Shown here piece by piece: positions 47,301 through 58,865 of a DNA stretch of 64,000 bases. Made by a program: the position numbers and the translations under genes. Position 1 is the stretch's first letter, and every line of letters starts with the position of its first letter. Source of the stretch: Vanessa cardui (taxonomy: Eukaryota > Arthropoda > Insecta > Lepidoptera > Nymphalidae); assembly GCF_905220365.1 (NCBI RefSeq), contig NC_061124.1:746501-810500 (forward strand). Reading direction: 5' to 3'. The notes beneath the pieces were generated by a model, which was not told the origin of the DNA, did not search any database, and worked only from the letters and a program-made list of their open reading frames with translations.

Positions 47301-50300
47301 AAAATGCAATAATAATCATTAATAAAGTTTTCACTGGACTCGGTTGCGAGAATTTGACAGTGTAATTATATAAGATCTCGATGTCTAAGGTTAATTTAGT
47401 GATTTATAATTTGACTCTAAGTGGCTCGTATTATGAAATCTGTATGAGTCGTTTATAATTTTCGATTGATCCCGTAAATATATAATATAATTAAATAATA
47501 AGTAATATATTTCAACGAAAATAAATGTTCAACATAATAATAATTTAATCGTGTCTATGGTCGATTCTAAAAGAAAGAAAAGACGAATAATTAACTTTTG
47601 ACATCGAAGAGATGCGACATCGGAGGTCGATAGCTTGAATAATCTATGGTATTCATTATTGGGTTAAATAAATACTGAAATTGACGAAATTCCCAATAAG
47701 GTATGACTATATAGTTAAATGGAGTTTCATATTATATTAATAATTAATTATTAGCTGTTTGTAGCTGTAGTGGAGAATATAGTTTAAGTTAATCAATCAG
47801 TAATATAATAAATATATTCCTTCGTCGATTTAAATAATCTACACATTATTCTCCAATTTGTAATTACTATACGATGCATATGCTCTCGAGATCAGCGTGT
47901 CGCCACTCAGTAACGCACGCGCCACACACGCGCCGATTACGCGCCCACGCGCACACGCGCCCACCAATTGACGTTTCTGTCGATTGATTGTCTATTACAA
48001 AACTTACTCTATTGACTTTGACCATAGACCATTTGTTATTTTCTTTCGTCTGATTAGATGCACTTAGTGTTTTTTATACTTTTGTTAGTAGCGTGTTTTC
48101 AATTAACTAAAAACATATTCGCAGTTAAGTGTAGACTTATATGTATAACTAGCGATCAATATTCACTTGGAATTATGTATATAACTAAAGATCTTTTCAC
48201 AAGAGGTTGCTTTCCTAAGCGGTGGTAGCATTTAATTACAGATGATTCAAAAACGCTTCACTGTGAACTTTTATTTAATAAAATTGTATTGATATTTTTA
48301 TTTTATTTTTGTCTTTATTTTACCCAATATGGAATTAATCAGTTGTTATTCTTTGGTTGATTAAGTTAATCAGTGAGTTATTATTGTAAATGTGCAGAGG
48401 CGTACAAGTTGCGGTATACATTTCTTCTCCTTTTTGATTAAGCGAAAAGAAACTCCAGGATTTGAACCTTAAATTATATTATTTAACAGCAATATGAGGT
48501 ACTTTTAGTTTTTGTAAAGTAACTAAGTATATCCTTATCCTTTGAGTCGAGATGGCCCAGTGGTTAGAACGCGTGCATCTTAACCGATGATTGTGGGTTC
48601 AAACCCAGGCAAGCACCGCTGATTCATGTGCTTAATTGTCTTTATAATTCATCTCGTGCTCAGCGGTGAAGGAAAACATCGTGAGGAAACCTGCATGAGT
48701 CTAATTTCATAGAAATTCTGCCACATGTGCATTCCACCAACCCGCATTGGAACAGCGTAGTGGAATATGTTCCAAACCTTCTCCTCAAAGGGAGAGGAGG
48801 CCTTTAGCCCAGCAGTGGGAATTTACAGGCTGTTGTTGTTGTTGTTTTGTCGCTTGAGAAACGCAGAGAATGCAAAGATCAGGTTTTTCTGTATAAAATT
48901 ATAAATAACTAAATCGATGTACTTCGAATCGTAATCGTAATCGAATCAATGTACTTAGTTAACAACATTAATATCAAATGTCCACATACCTCTGTCCGTT
49001 CAAAATATACTTTTTTTTCCCTATATGTAAAACTAACTATTCCAAAAGTCGAGTTTTGATAAGAACATGTGCTAATTATAATAAATATTATAGTAATGTG
49101 GATGTATTTAAATCAAATCTGTTTAAGTTCTTACGAGTCATAAAAAAAACAATATAAATCATTAATATTATTTGGTGCTTATTGTTTCTTTTGGTTATCT
49201 TTTTGTTAATCTTGGATTTCATGTCTGATAACCTTATTTCATATAATTTAATAATATGTAACTTCTATTACTTGTCTTTTGGTTAACTTCACGTGTTTAA
49301 TGCAACAATGGAAACTTTGTTGGCATTTGTTAGAATTATTTTGTTATTTATCGTATGTATTATACTATGCTTTATGTTTCGCTGAAATAAATAAAAGTAA
49401 AGTTACAGCCTGTAAATTTCCCACTGCTGGGATAAGGCATCCTCTTCCATTAAGTAGAGGGTATGGAACATATTCCACCACGCTGTTCCAATTCCAAAAT
49501 ACATAAATAAAATAAAATTTCAAAACCCGATAAACTCATAATATAGAGTTTATCAGTTTATAGGGGCGGAGTTCAGACCACGTTGAAATCTCTTCTCTTT
49601 ATTTTCAGGAGACTGTAATATCGATATGACCTCGTATATGTTGATACACGTGGATCGTAGATGACAAAAGCGAATCGGATACCTAGGACTTTTCAATTGC
49701 TTATTTTTCTTTATAAGTCTTCTTTATTGAAGAATCTGATTAATGATATTGTTTAATCGGAATAGGTATGTGACCACCACTTACATTAAAGGCCAGTTAC
49801 TCTTTTCATCCTACAATATCTAAGTAAACGGCTCATTAAACAGCTAATTATGAGATCTGAATTATCCTTAGTGTCAATAAATGCCTTTTACATGTTCTAA
49901 GAAGAAGAAGACTGCTTTAAATAACAGAAATAAAATTCACAGACTGTACGTGTTGTCACACTCATCATACATTCTAGCAAGAGGTTAGTCAATATTTAAA
50001 ACAGTTCCAATGGGCCACCTGATGGTAAGTGATCACCCATAGACAATAACGCTGTAAGAAATATTAACTATTCCTTACATCGCCAATGTGCCACCAAGCT
50101 TGGGAACTAAGATGATATGTCCCTTGTGCCTGTAGTTACACCGGCTAAAACTATCGAAAATGGCATCCACTTACCATCACGTGATTCATTTGCCAAACTA
50201 TATATTTGAGATAAAATAAAACTACTTACTATATTCTATTTCATAGTCTCTTTCTCAAAGTCTCAAAGTTTCGATTTTGGTTTGTACGGAAATTATTAAT

Positions 50301-53300
50301 TATCTTATATTTTATTTAACAAAAATAATGTATTAAAGTTTCAAGACTATATAGGTAAGTTATAGAATCTGGTATTTTTATAAGAGTATCAAGATTCTCG
50401 CACAGTACAATACAATGGGTGTCGATACATCGCCGCGGGGTCCTCGCTAATTTGTCGCACTGTTTAGAAGCATCCCTTACGAGCGGGGGTCTTGAGTACG
50501 ATCGGTTGTCGTAACAAGCAACATCATTGTTTAACTCAACTCACCGTTTGATTGTTATCCTTTGTCAATGAGTAGAATTTTACAAATATATTTTGAGGTA
50601 CAATAAATTAGGATTGTTTATTTACCAAGATTTTAACATATTTTCTTTTTTGATTTAATTTTGCGTGTAACGATGGGACCGACATATAGTCTGCCTATAA
50701 AGACCCCTTAAAATACAAGAATAAAAAAAATAGATTTGAACAGTATTCCAATACCAAATTTTTACTTTCCCATGTATTTTTACTTTCCTATGTAATTTCT
50801 GCGAGATCTTAATTAATTTTCTATGAAGAATCTTTTATTATTTCGTCAATTACACGTAGGTTATTCACCCTTTAACGATCTAGCTCGATAAACTAAATAA
50901 TCAAAAGTGAAGTAAATCATCTGAACAGACATTCAATCAAAACATAATTCAACAATAATTTGCTACTAAAATTCGTCCAATCTGATCCGGTCTTTACGAA
51001 CCGTAAAAATATACAGGTAAAGGTGCATCCACACAGGAAATATTCATATAGTTTTAGTTAATGCTTAAGATAGATAAACTTGCTTTTCTTTTTTATAATA
51101 ATAGCAATATTAATTTAAAAACGGATGACGTGTTTGGTTCGTATTAATAGTGACGATTTTGTCATAGCATAAGGTATGGAATTTAAGAGTCTCATAGGCG
51201 ACCCAATTTTTTAGACACTTGTTCGAGAAAATGTGTCATTCTGAAATTAACAAGAAACCTAATAAATCTTAAGCAAAGATTGCGGTTTCAAACCTAGACA
51301 AGCACCGCAGTATTCATACTGTTTGTATTTCATGGATCAGTTTTTAATACATATGTCCACCAAAGCAATTTCAGAATATCGTGGTAGAGCTCCAAAACTT
51401 CTACTCGGGTTGCGAGAAAACCTGAGCCTACATTTAGAGACTGTTATCATAGCCTAACTTGAAACAGAAACCTTTTCTAATATATTATTATTATTACCTT
51501 GGCCGACAGGTGTTCAAGCTCAGGAGTGTGGAATCTGCATATATTGTCTTGTGCTATTAGATATATTAGTTAGTTTGTAAGTAATGTGTCCACACTTAAT
51601 TTTAGTGTGTAGTGAAGATTTTTTTTCTAAAGATTAAAATCATAATCTATGACAGTTAAAAAAACAAAAATATTCTAATTGCGAAATGTGACCGAGAATA
51701 ATGTCGCGGGAACCCCGCCGCGATTCGAATTGCAAATGCATCGCTCATTCCGCCGCCCTTACTCATTTTAAACGAAAAATAGCAACAGATTTGACCTTTG
51801 CTTTAAATAAACATTTATTTTTAGACAGCTTCGAGAGGGTACCGTACTTTTTAGGAATTTTCACCACTTTAATGAATATTGAGATAAAGAGTTTCATCAT
51901 TGTTAAATGTTTGTCTAACTTTGACAGATGACAGCTGAAATGGACATTACCAGAGCTGATTATCCATGGTATAGAATACATGTACATCTTATCATTAATG
52001 TTGTGGATTCAATTCCGTTGATATTAAACTATAGACATTGTAACTGTCTATACTGTTTACACATTGGCGCAACAAGTCGCAATATGCTAAAAATCTTCTT
52101 TATAATACAAATTTTAAGATTTTCTTTTTAAAAAGTCATATGTGTTTTACCCGTGGGACAATCATAGACTAAAAGACAGTTGGTACTACGACGAAATTCA
52201 TGATTTTTCTACGGTCAAAAATATATCGATATGAAAGGAAAATTAAGTGGCGGCAAACCAGACGAATAAAAATGTTTTTAAAGTAATGACATGACTTTTT
52301 TTATATAATTAATTTGAATTTTGGGTTGACCACTTGTAATGAGAGGGCTGTTGCCTGTCTTTATAAAATATAAAAAATGTAAACAAAATTGTTGCAGGTA
52401 TAAAATGAGATAAACCTTAATCCCTAAAAGTAGAACTCCAGCGGATATAAAGTTACCGAACACTGAACAGATATTAATTAAAGAAGTTTTGTCTGTTTCC
52501 GCCTCTGTAGTTTTCCCAACAACCGCTATAAAAGCAAAATGATAAAGGTCCATAACGATGTTTTGGTTGGAGGAATCCATGCGAAAACGTTAAGATGTTC
52601 TCGACGTCCCCCGGCGGAGGATCGTTCGCTAAAACATATTTATGCAGAAATTATAACGAGAGAAACACTCAAATTCCGACCTCTTCACCTTCTGCAAAAT
52701 AACGAGTAATCGGCAACCGCTACGCCATTACGCGAGCCGTACGAATGTTTAGCCGTGGAACCATGAAAAGCGACCCGCTGTGAATGGTGAATGCCCACTC
52801 TCCACCATTTTCATGCAAATTAAAAGACACAAACGCAGGCATAGACAAGATTCCCGCGCGCGCTAAAACACACCATTCAAAAACGTATTCAATTGCTCGA
52901 GAGCGAAACGGAACGCCCCGAGGCATTAATTAGAGCAGAAACTCGTGTCTATGGCCGTTCCTTTTTTAAAACTGACGTCTTTATGTGGCCCCGCTTTTGT
53001 GCACCATCCGTTTGTGCGCGAGAAAGTGTCAAGTCTTAGTTTCGAGCGATGCTTACCGTTTGTTGTCTTTGGTTTGCAGTATCGGTGCGGTTATCTTTTT
53101 TTATAATTATACAAATATTCTTTTTTCTGTATATTTCAGTTTTGAATTGCTCTCATTAACATTCTGGAAATATATTTAAGATTTATTTTTTGTTTTGTTC
53201 AGGTACCGCTCAAGAGGTTGAAGACATTACTAACAATAGGTATGATTCAACGATATCGCACAATCCTGACGAATCGGATCTCGATGACGACATATCTGTC

Positions 53301-55101
53301 GGTGACAATCGTTCCGAAACATCTACACCGAAAAAGATTCACGTATCATATGGCAATGATTCTGAAGGTTATGAAAGGAAGGCAGATTGCCAGAAAAGAA
53401 CCGAATCCGAAAATGATCGTTCAACTCCAATAGAATATAATACTAATCGAATACCAAATTCGGAGTATTCATCTCCGTTCAAAGATGATGAACATGAATA
53501 TGAAAGGCCAGAAGATTCTGTGAAGCTCTATGAAGGATCTCTCTTCCAGCTTTATAGACCGGACAGAGAAAGTGCAAAGGAGGGTGAAAATGGTTTCGAA
53601 ATGGCGGGGTCTATATCGGACAGTATCTACGGGAGATCTATGGATCTTACGAAGAACTCATTCCAGTCACAACTGCTGGCTGGGTTTGCGGCGTCCGTGA
53701 TGGCGGGCAGTTCACAGCGTGACGCTCAAGATTCCTCTGGTAATTTGTGTATTTTTTTCAAATGTCTTTTTTTACTGTTAACGTATCTTGACTGCAAGGA
53801 TCACCTTTCGTTTTGTATTTATTCACACTAATCATGCATATTTATTATCATTCGATATTCGAAATAATTGAATATAATGTATCTACATTGATTCAAAAGA
53901 TAGGAAAAATTATCATATATAATAATTATGACGTGTGTTGTCTTTGGAAGTATGAACTTATAATTTATACATATATAAACGTGTCAAAGGCGTTGTTGTG
54001 TGCGTATTTTTTTTATTACCATAATGTATTACTACTCCATTTACGGTTTTTTTAAGAACGTTTTCTATTTACGAATACAAATGTTATTAAATTGCACAAT
54101 ATAATAGTAATAAAGCAGATACACGTAGGTACACGTTATACATACAGGGAATTATAGTTTAAAATATACATGCAAATTAATTAAATTTCGTAGAGTAGTT
54201 AAAATTCCACTAATGGGTAAGATCACTTTTCTCTAGATCGTCAATCCTCAGGGCGGAGCGGGAGTACTCCTAACTCGGGACGGAAACCTCGTCGCCGACG
54301 CACCGCGTTCACACACGCGCAACTCGCGTATTTGGAACGCAAGTTTCGATGTCAGAAGTACCTGAGCGTCGCCGATCGCGGAGATGTGGCTGATGCCCTC
54401 AACTTGAGCGAGACGCAAGTCAAGACATGGTATCAGAATAGGAGGTAAGTTTAAACAGGTGTAGATTATTTATAATAAAGCAACGGGTTCAATAGTGGAA
54501 CTTTAAGTATGCAGAGTATGCCGGATTCTGCAGAATTCTATTTTATTTCGATTTGATAAAATCAAGATAAAAAAGATATTAAATTGTTTACCATGTACTA
54601 AAAAAACTTAAAAAATATTTGACTTTCTGTCACAAACTTAATTGAATATCTCTTTTTTTTCTTATATTTGATTGAAATTTTTTTATGTCTTAACTAATGT
54701 TACCCATGTCATGTCAATAACATGGAAGATTTTTTTTAAAAAGTCCAATTCTCCAAATTCAAATTCACCACCACTAAGTGGCTCTTTTTTCAAATCTCTA
54801 ACATTAGAGCATGTTGAATTTATTCGCAATAGAATTTCACTGTCTGATTATAAGAAAGAGATTGTGACGGGACCTATAACTATAAATAAAAAAAAAAAAA
54901 TAAAATAACGCTTTGTCTTTCTGAATTATCTATTTTAGAACTTTTTTTTATAGAACCAAATGGAAACGTCAAAATCAACTCCGACTCGAGCAGCTCCGAG
55001 CGCAAGCGGCGACAGGCGAAAGGGAGCTATCAGCACACGCGCTGCCTCTCGCTTGCGCGCTCCTCCCTCCCTATCCCGCATACATGCACTGCCATTTGTA
55101 A
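35360..55101 (+). CDS. BarH-like homeobox transcription factor (four exons)
   Basis: Exons 35360-35447, 53203-53739, 54237-54444 and 54954-55101 join in phases 1, 1 and 2 through GT..AG introns to give 326 residues. Exon 1 carries an eh1-like Groucho-binding motif, SFLIKDLLGD (~11-20). Exon 2 is an acidic, Ser- and Glu-rich linker. The homeodomain spans ~226-285: RRRRTAFTHAQLAYLERKF, QKYLSVADR, LSETQVKTWYQNRR, then TKWKRQ in the last exon. Helix 3 has Gln50 and Asn51, and the YLS..QVKTWYQNRRTKWKRQ pattern is that of the BarH/Barx group. The run after it (NQLRLEQLRAQ) recalls Drosophila CG11085 more than B-H1/B-H2, from memory only. It should bind TAAT-core sites and repress or pattern in the embryo. 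Intron 1 is ~17.8 kb. A homeodomain-splitting intron lies between QNRR and TKWK. Confidence 0.9.
35808..35935 (+). repeat. tRNA-derived SINE, family E
   Basis: A-box-like TAGCTCAGTGG and B-box-like GGATCGATCC about 45 bases apart, followed by GTCTTCCACGCTCCTAATAC. Similar heads appear decayed at 3590 and, inverted, near 15118-15190. It cannot fold as a whole tRNA, so it is not called a tRNA gene. Confidence 0.45.
36055..36205 (-). repeat. Decayed SINE family A copy
   Basis: TTTCATGATGAGCATGAGTT, TAAACACAGATTAAGAATAC and GGTTTGAACCCGGAATTCGG follow the minus-strand family A order (body, then tRNA-like head with B box). Confidence 0.5.
36521..36760 (-). repeat. SINE family B, third copy without the extra module
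   Basis: Minus-strand copy with an intact tRNA-like head (GACCTCCATGGTCGAGTGG, GGTTCGATTCCCGG) and the tail GAGACAACATCACATACATT. It lacks the ~150-base module found beside the copies at 14489 and 33512, which shows where the SINE proper ends. Confidence 0.85.
37417..37620 (-). repeat. LINE family D 3' end
   Basis: AAATCAAATCAACTCAAAAT then TTATTCAAGTAGGCTTTTGC, CTACCACCGGTTCGGAAAGT and GCAAGAAACTCAGTAG. It is the 3' untranslated end of the non-LTR element whose coding tail is seen at 39303-39535. Confidence 0.7.
38003..38215 (+). repeat. Dispersed repeat fragment (GGCTTCGCACGGG type)
   Basis: GACCTGTCCTGGCTTCGCAC followed by GGGTAAAATACTGATAGC. An inverted version stands at 32870-32905 and a related GGCTTCGCTGGCG near 58557. 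The element type is unknown. Confidence 0.35.
38216..38420 (-). repeat. LINE family D 3' end
   Basis: ATCAAATCAAATCAAAATAA, GTGGGCTTTTACAAGCGCTT and CAAGAAACTCAGTATTTACT, with ~40 bases of the usual middle missing. Confidence 0.65.
39178..39535 (-). pseudogene. LINE family D fragment with the C-terminal end of its polyprotein
   Basis: A 5'-truncated minus-strand copy. The 3' untranslated part lies at 39178-39302. The frame at 39303-39510 encodes a tail (FRISKVNKSFMGQGIRFYNK..LPFRKFKSFIKNTLVKKAYY) of the type that closes non-LTR reverse-transcriptase polyproteins. No catalytic part remains. Confidence 0.65.
39597..39827 (-). pseudogene. C-terminal fragment of another retrotransposon polyprotein
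   Basis: A 76-residue minus-strand frame includes VKTLGPWSSGAKSFIKS and GDRRAGSFFAQRIGIAIQRG NAASIL-type text, which I associate with the end of a widespread lepidopteran retroelement protein. It directly abuts the LINE family D fragment, so one probably inserted beside the other. It has no start of its own. Confidence 0.5.
40660..40790 (-). repeat. Old LINE family D fragment
   Basis: TTGACAAGCATTCGTGAATC and GAACCGGCAAGAAACTCATG keep the order of the family D 3' end with many changes. Confidence 0.4.
42150..42420. promoter_or_regulatory. Candidate non-repetitive regulatory stretch
   Basis: A patch richer in GC than its surroundings, with CTGCTTATTAGCGGCGCGGG, TAACGTTACGACG and CCTAATTAATG (a homeodomain-type TAATTA core). 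It is not part of any repeat family seen here. It could be an intronic enhancer of the homeobox gene. This is inference from composition. Confidence 0.25.
42722..43165 (+). repeat. Retroposon family C copy interrupted by a retrotransposon fragment
   Basis: The left part (GTAGTGTTCCGGTTTGAATG) and right part (GGTTAATATTTCTTAAATTG, CCATTAACCATCAGGTGA) belong to one family C copy. Between them, ~42775-43060 encodes on the plus strand the decayed C-terminal tail of an RTE-like endonuclease/reverse transcriptase (RVLEWRPRLGKRSVRRPRPR, WSDDL, AGRSYMR), with an internal stop and a frameshift. Confidence 0.65.
43690..44050. repeat. Probable dispersed repeat
   Basis: GTTACTGAGTGACTGACAGA and GACTTGAAATTTGGCACATG, ending in GACCCGCCTCTGCGGGACTG. 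The wording resembles abundant dispersed repeats of insect genomes. No second clear copy is in this window, so the call is tentative. Confidence 0.3.
44600..44820 (+). repeat. LINE family D 3' end, plus-strand copy
   Basis: CTGTTGACTTCCAAGCAGGA, GAGTTTCTTGCCGGTTCTTC, CGAACCGGTGGTAGCTTCAC and a TTTGATTTGATTTGATTT tail. It shows the family sense strand with its short-repeat tail. Confidence 0.75.
44935..45072 (+). repeat. Decayed retroposon family C copy
   Basis: CAATGGCGATGTAAGGAACG, TTTTTCTTACAGCACTATTA and CTTACCATCGGGTAGCCTAT follow the family order with several changes. Confidence 0.5.
45640..45835 (+). repeat. Old LINE family D 3' end
   Basis: TTCTTGCCGTTTCTTATCGT, CCGAAACAGTGGTAGTGATT and TTGAATAAAATATATTAC match the family in order. 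Confidence 0.45.
46960..47060. repeat. Probable dispersed repeat fragment
   Basis: GTTCCGGCTAATCTCTGGAA followed by CAGCTGGACCGATTTTGACA is a phrase I associate with common dispersed repeats in insects. Only one copy is seen here. Confidence 0.3.
47880..47975. promoter_or_regulatory. CACGCG-rich patch in intron 1
   Basis: A short GC island in AT-rich DNA with repeated ACGCGC and CACACGCGCC units (47918-47965). It might bind zinc-finger factors of the CACCC/GC-box type or be an intronic promoter. No ATG-led exon with coding character follows. Confidence 0.25.
48205..48300 (+). repeat. Old LINE family D 3' end
   Basis: TTTCCTAAGCGGTGGTAGCA and ATTCAAAAACGCTTCACTGT are decayed family D landmarks. 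Confidence 0.4.
48547..48846 (+). repeat. SINE family A, full-length plus-strand copy
   Basis: GAGATGGCCCAGTGGTTAGA head, GGGTTCAAACCCAGGCAAGC, body CATCTCGTGCTCAGCGGTGA and CACATGTGCATTCCACCAAC, and a (TTG)n tail. The target-site duplication is not clear. Confidence 0.85.
49400..49495 (-). repeat. SINE family A 3' end, truncated
   Basis: GTTACAGCCTGTAAATTTCC through CATATTCCACCACGCTGTTC is the 3' third of the SINE in reverse orientation. Confidence 0.7.
49995..50150 (-). repeat. Retroposon family C, partial copy
   Basis: GGGCCACCTGATGGTAAGTG, CATAGACAATAACGCTGTAA and GTCCCTTGTGCCTGTAGTTA on the plus strand are the inverse of the family landmarks. The A tail is missing. Confidence 0.65.
52600..52990. 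promoter_or_regulatory. Candidate enhancer upstream of the second homeobox exon
   Basis: A balanced-composition, non-repetitive stretch about 250-600 bases before exon 2. It contains an octamer ATGCAAAT (~52814), a homeodomain-type ATTAATTAG (~52925), CCCCGGCGGAGG and TATTTATGCAG. Such islands of complex sequence in an AT-rich intron often mark conserved non-coding elements. Conservation has not been tested. Confidence 0.3.
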
Positions 55102-55419
55102 AAGCGAGACAAAAGCTTGCTTTGAAATTATATATGCACGCAATCATGTAAATAATAATTAGGATCACATAAGTATAGATGAAGTTAACTATGAAGTAGC
55201 ACATGTACAGGCAAACTTGACGTGACTTAAGTTGATAGTTTTACTTCTTTAAAATGTATACCAGGCCATTAATGAAATTGTTATTAAGCCCTTGTTAAGC
55301 AGAGTTCACACTTAAGACAAATTCGCAACTCTTGCGTTGTATAATTGTAAACATATATCAAGTAGGCGGTAAACATAAAAGCAATACGTGGTTAATGTTT
55401 AATACAATTGTAAGTATAG

Positions 55420-55727
55420 TACGACACAACTTAGATGTAGCATCGGCAAATTCAATTAAACCGATTACTGCCGATTTATACAACCAATATAAATAGCTCC
55501 CTATCGCGCCATTCGACGCTATTCGTCGCTATAGATTCTCGCGTCAGTTCAACCCGAGAAAGCAAGTGCATGTATATCGACGTGTCAAATTGACAAATAT
55601 TAGGTCATATGATATTACAAGCTATTACGTTTGTGTAAAGATCATAATCACATAAGAAATAAATATTGAGAATTTGAGATAGCGTACTTAATTCGGATGT
55701 GATCGTTTTTATGAATTTTGTGTCGTA
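55420..55727. mobile_element. MITE, copy 2 (same family as 12424-12720)
   Basis: The left end ACGACACAACTTAGATGTAG GCATCGGC-type and right end TGTGTCGTA match copy 1, and the middle (CGACGCTATTCGTCGCTATA, GATTCTCGCGTCAG) is the same. The right inverted repeat is shortened by an internal deletion, so this copy is damaged. TA stands at both edges. It sits about 320 bases after the homeobox stop codon, possibly inside the 3' untranslated region. Confidence 0.75.
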
Positions 55728-57479
55728 CTATACATAAATTGCCAAATATTTTAGTGGAATCGTATCACATCGAATTGTAAATATTAAGAAATAGAAACGT
55801 TTTTGAATTTTGTTTAAATAGTTTTTTTGTTTTCGTTATTACTGTTTCAAATATTATATATTATACGATAATATGTTCAAATGTTTGAATCTTATTTTTT
55901 TATACTTTCTTGTTTTATTTTGTATAAAACTAAGTAGACATTCTGATACATAGGTTAATGGTCACCTCTGTTCAAAGATGAAGTCTAGGTTCAGATATAC
56001 CGTAAAAATGAACTGCTCCAAATTGTATGAATATGGGTCCTATATGATACGTTTATAATGACATAAAATAACGTAAAGATTTGTTTTTATTACAGCTTAT
56101 CTTTTTATTCAAGAAATACTTAAAAAATAATGTGAATTAAGGTTTGATATTCGCGCCTCGGCGTATTCTAACTAAAAAAACATATAAACGATCAAATACG
56201 CATAGATATAATATCAATAGACGAATCTTTTGATTTCATTCATTTGCTCAATAATTATGTACAGAGTAAGAAAATCTTCGTCAGTTTTCAAATTCATTCC
56301 ATTTTGGTACCTTTTGAATCACATCAACATCGTACAACATCAAATCATTGCGATGCAATATGTCTCTTTTAATCGGTAAAGCAGATTATCGCCCATATTG
56401 AGCATACGAAAATACATCTTAAGATGACGAACTTTTTCTTACCCCGACTTTGCATTGCACACTAGAGGCCATAATTTAGTTAACATTCAATAACGATATG
56501 ATATTTTCAAATTATAGATAAACAATCTATGGGATCTACTGTAGTTTAGATTATAATAAATGAAAAAATACCGACGCAAACATATGTAGATCTAGACATT
56601 TGAATTAGTTACTGACTCTATTGGGATTTGACTATGCTAGCGTCCCCTGTACCACAATTAACAGATTATAATTAGTATACGGTGAAAATATATAACTTAA
56701 GAGCATTATGCTACATTTTACTTTTAATTTAGTAATTTCTGTCTTATTTCAGTTATTTCAGTTTTTAAAATCAACAAATCGTTAAGTTCATGGACTTTTA
56801 CGAAATTGCAGCAAGTGTCAGTGTCGATTTTTAAACGTCAGTTAACTTTTAAATAATTTATTTTATTTGAAAAAGTCAATTGTATACTTCATAAAAGCGG
56901 CAAATTCAGACAAAGGCACATTGTTGTGTCATCGTAATAAATTAAAAAAAAATCGATTTAAATTAAATGAATGCATTTCTCAAATCCCGATAGAACTTTC
57001 CTTCATAATAGTATAAAGTGCAATAATTAAGCTAGTTTAACATGGATGTTAATTTGCTGTGTACATTCCTGTAGTCAAATTGTATCTATAATAAGCAATT
57101 TATATGTAATATTGTTTTATTGATATTAGTAAAGTTGTCAAAGAAAAAAAAACAGTTTTATTTATTCTATACTATAATATAAAGTTTTTACTTTACGAGT
57201 TCGAATATTAACTGTAAATTTTAGTGTGTAGGAGTAAATCGAAGATTATATATATTTTGAAAGTAAAGTTATTATAATATTTAATTTAATTTTTTCCCAC
57301 TTTTCTGTTCAAATAAATACAACCAAAAAGTATTATAATATATTATTATTATTCACTCTTATTTCTTTTGGAACCGCAAATTTTCTTAAAATTTATAGGC
57401 CAAAAATTTTATTAGGTATAAGTTAAAAAAATTTGTAATTTATTAAATGTTAGAACATAAGAATCAACTATTATTTATG

Positions 57480-57980
57480 TAATAACATTGCAACGTGAAA
57501 ATGGAACATCAGTAGCTATTAGCGTAGCAAAACGACTACACAAAATTACGAAGCGTTTCAATCATCCCTCAATCCTTTGAATTGAAACTGAACATTTCCA
57601 TTCGTAACAAATTATGCAAATATTTTGGCGCCATTTCGAATCACCGCTGCCAACCGCTGTCAATTTGCATCTCTTAGTGAGTTGTTAACATCTGTGACGA
57701 GGTGGCAGCGCTCGCAGCGCTTTATTTCACAGCAATTTATCTTTCTTTATTAGACGACGTGCTTTTTAAGCGATGATTTTGCTGAGTTCGCGGAATGTCA
57801 AAGTTGCGCGGGGTCTCGATGTCAAATTATCTGTCAATTTATTCAAACGAGATGCTAATTTCAGGGCGTTCGAAAATTGTGATTATTTATCCGTCTTTAT
57901 TTCAGTTTTGAGCAAACGAGGGTTTATTAAAGGGGTCGCTGAGAGGTAATTGGGCTGTTTTGATCGTGTGGGGGCACCTA
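57480..57980. promoter_or_regulatory. Candidate conserved non-coding element
   Basis: About 500 bases of complex, repeat-free sequence in AT-rich surroundings. Two octamers stand ~50 bases apart in opposite orientation (ATGCAAAT ~57612, ATTTGCAT ~57664), with an E2F-like palindromic TTTTGGCGCCA between them and Runt-like AACCGC. This could be a downstream enhancer of the homeobox gene. Confidence 0.3.
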
Positions 57981-58865
57981 ATTGAAGTATTTTCTAGTGT
58001 TTGAGGGGTGGTTCGAGATGAATGGATTAGTTAGTTCGCTGATAACGATCTGTGATGCGGTGATAGGCGGCTTTCTTCTGTTAAGTCGTGTTATTAAGTA
58101 ATTGTGGCGCTGATTTAATTTGTATCTCTTGTTGTTGAATAGTGGATAATAAAGTATTTAAGATCTTTGTAAAATGGATAATTATAGTTATTTTTATTAT
58201 TGACGAGAAATAATGTTTTGAACCCATTATGTGTATAATTCCAATTAATTGTTATTCAAACAATGGCCGATCTGGATTATTTTATTGAGTCAATTATTTA
58301 ATTATCTGTAGTACTAAGTTATTATACAATAAACCTCGGCATTTCATGATTCATTTAAAGTTTATTGTTTATGATTTATTAAAAAGTTGATAACTATCAT
58401 TAAAATAGCAATGAAAGAAAACTTTATATCGTTTTTAATCAAAGTGTAGATAAGACGATATTTACAGATGATGAAAAGGCAGCTATCATTAATTCCTTAA
58501 TGATGATGAAATATATATGTATAGAGATATTTATTTATTAATAGGTGTCGCTCGCGGCTTCGCTGGCGTTTAAGGGATGTGTGTGTTTCCTGGAAGTTCA
58601 AGCGACCATCATATCAAACGTCATCAAATTCTATTCAGTGGTAGGACAATCAAAAAGCAACAGAGATTTAGAGATACTTACGCATTTATCCTTTTAGTTT
58701 AGATTAATACATCAGTGGATATTATTGTTTCGAGGGGTTCCCGGGTTATTTGTACTAAGAGAAATCATACATACATTAGAATTGCTAGATTATTTTTTGT
58801 GTCGCCTTCATTCGGTTTTGTGTCGATCTGAGAATTTTTTTGACGCTTGAAACATTAGTTAATTT

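Larger units (their letters stand above)
35448..53202 (+). other. First intron of the homeobox gene (~17.8 kb)
   Basis: Begins GTACAT and ends with a TTTTGTTCAG acceptor. It contains no supported gene. Repeats and candidate regulatory stretches are listed separately. The remaining parts (for example 40900-42100, 45900-46900, 47060-47870 and 50250-52590) are AT-rich and I see nothing definite in them. Confidence 0.6.

Noticed and set aside
52278..52580. 100-codon minus-strand frame with hydrophobic stretches
   Set aside because: No family likeness, no splice or promoter context, and hydrophobic runs are common in translated AT-rich introns.
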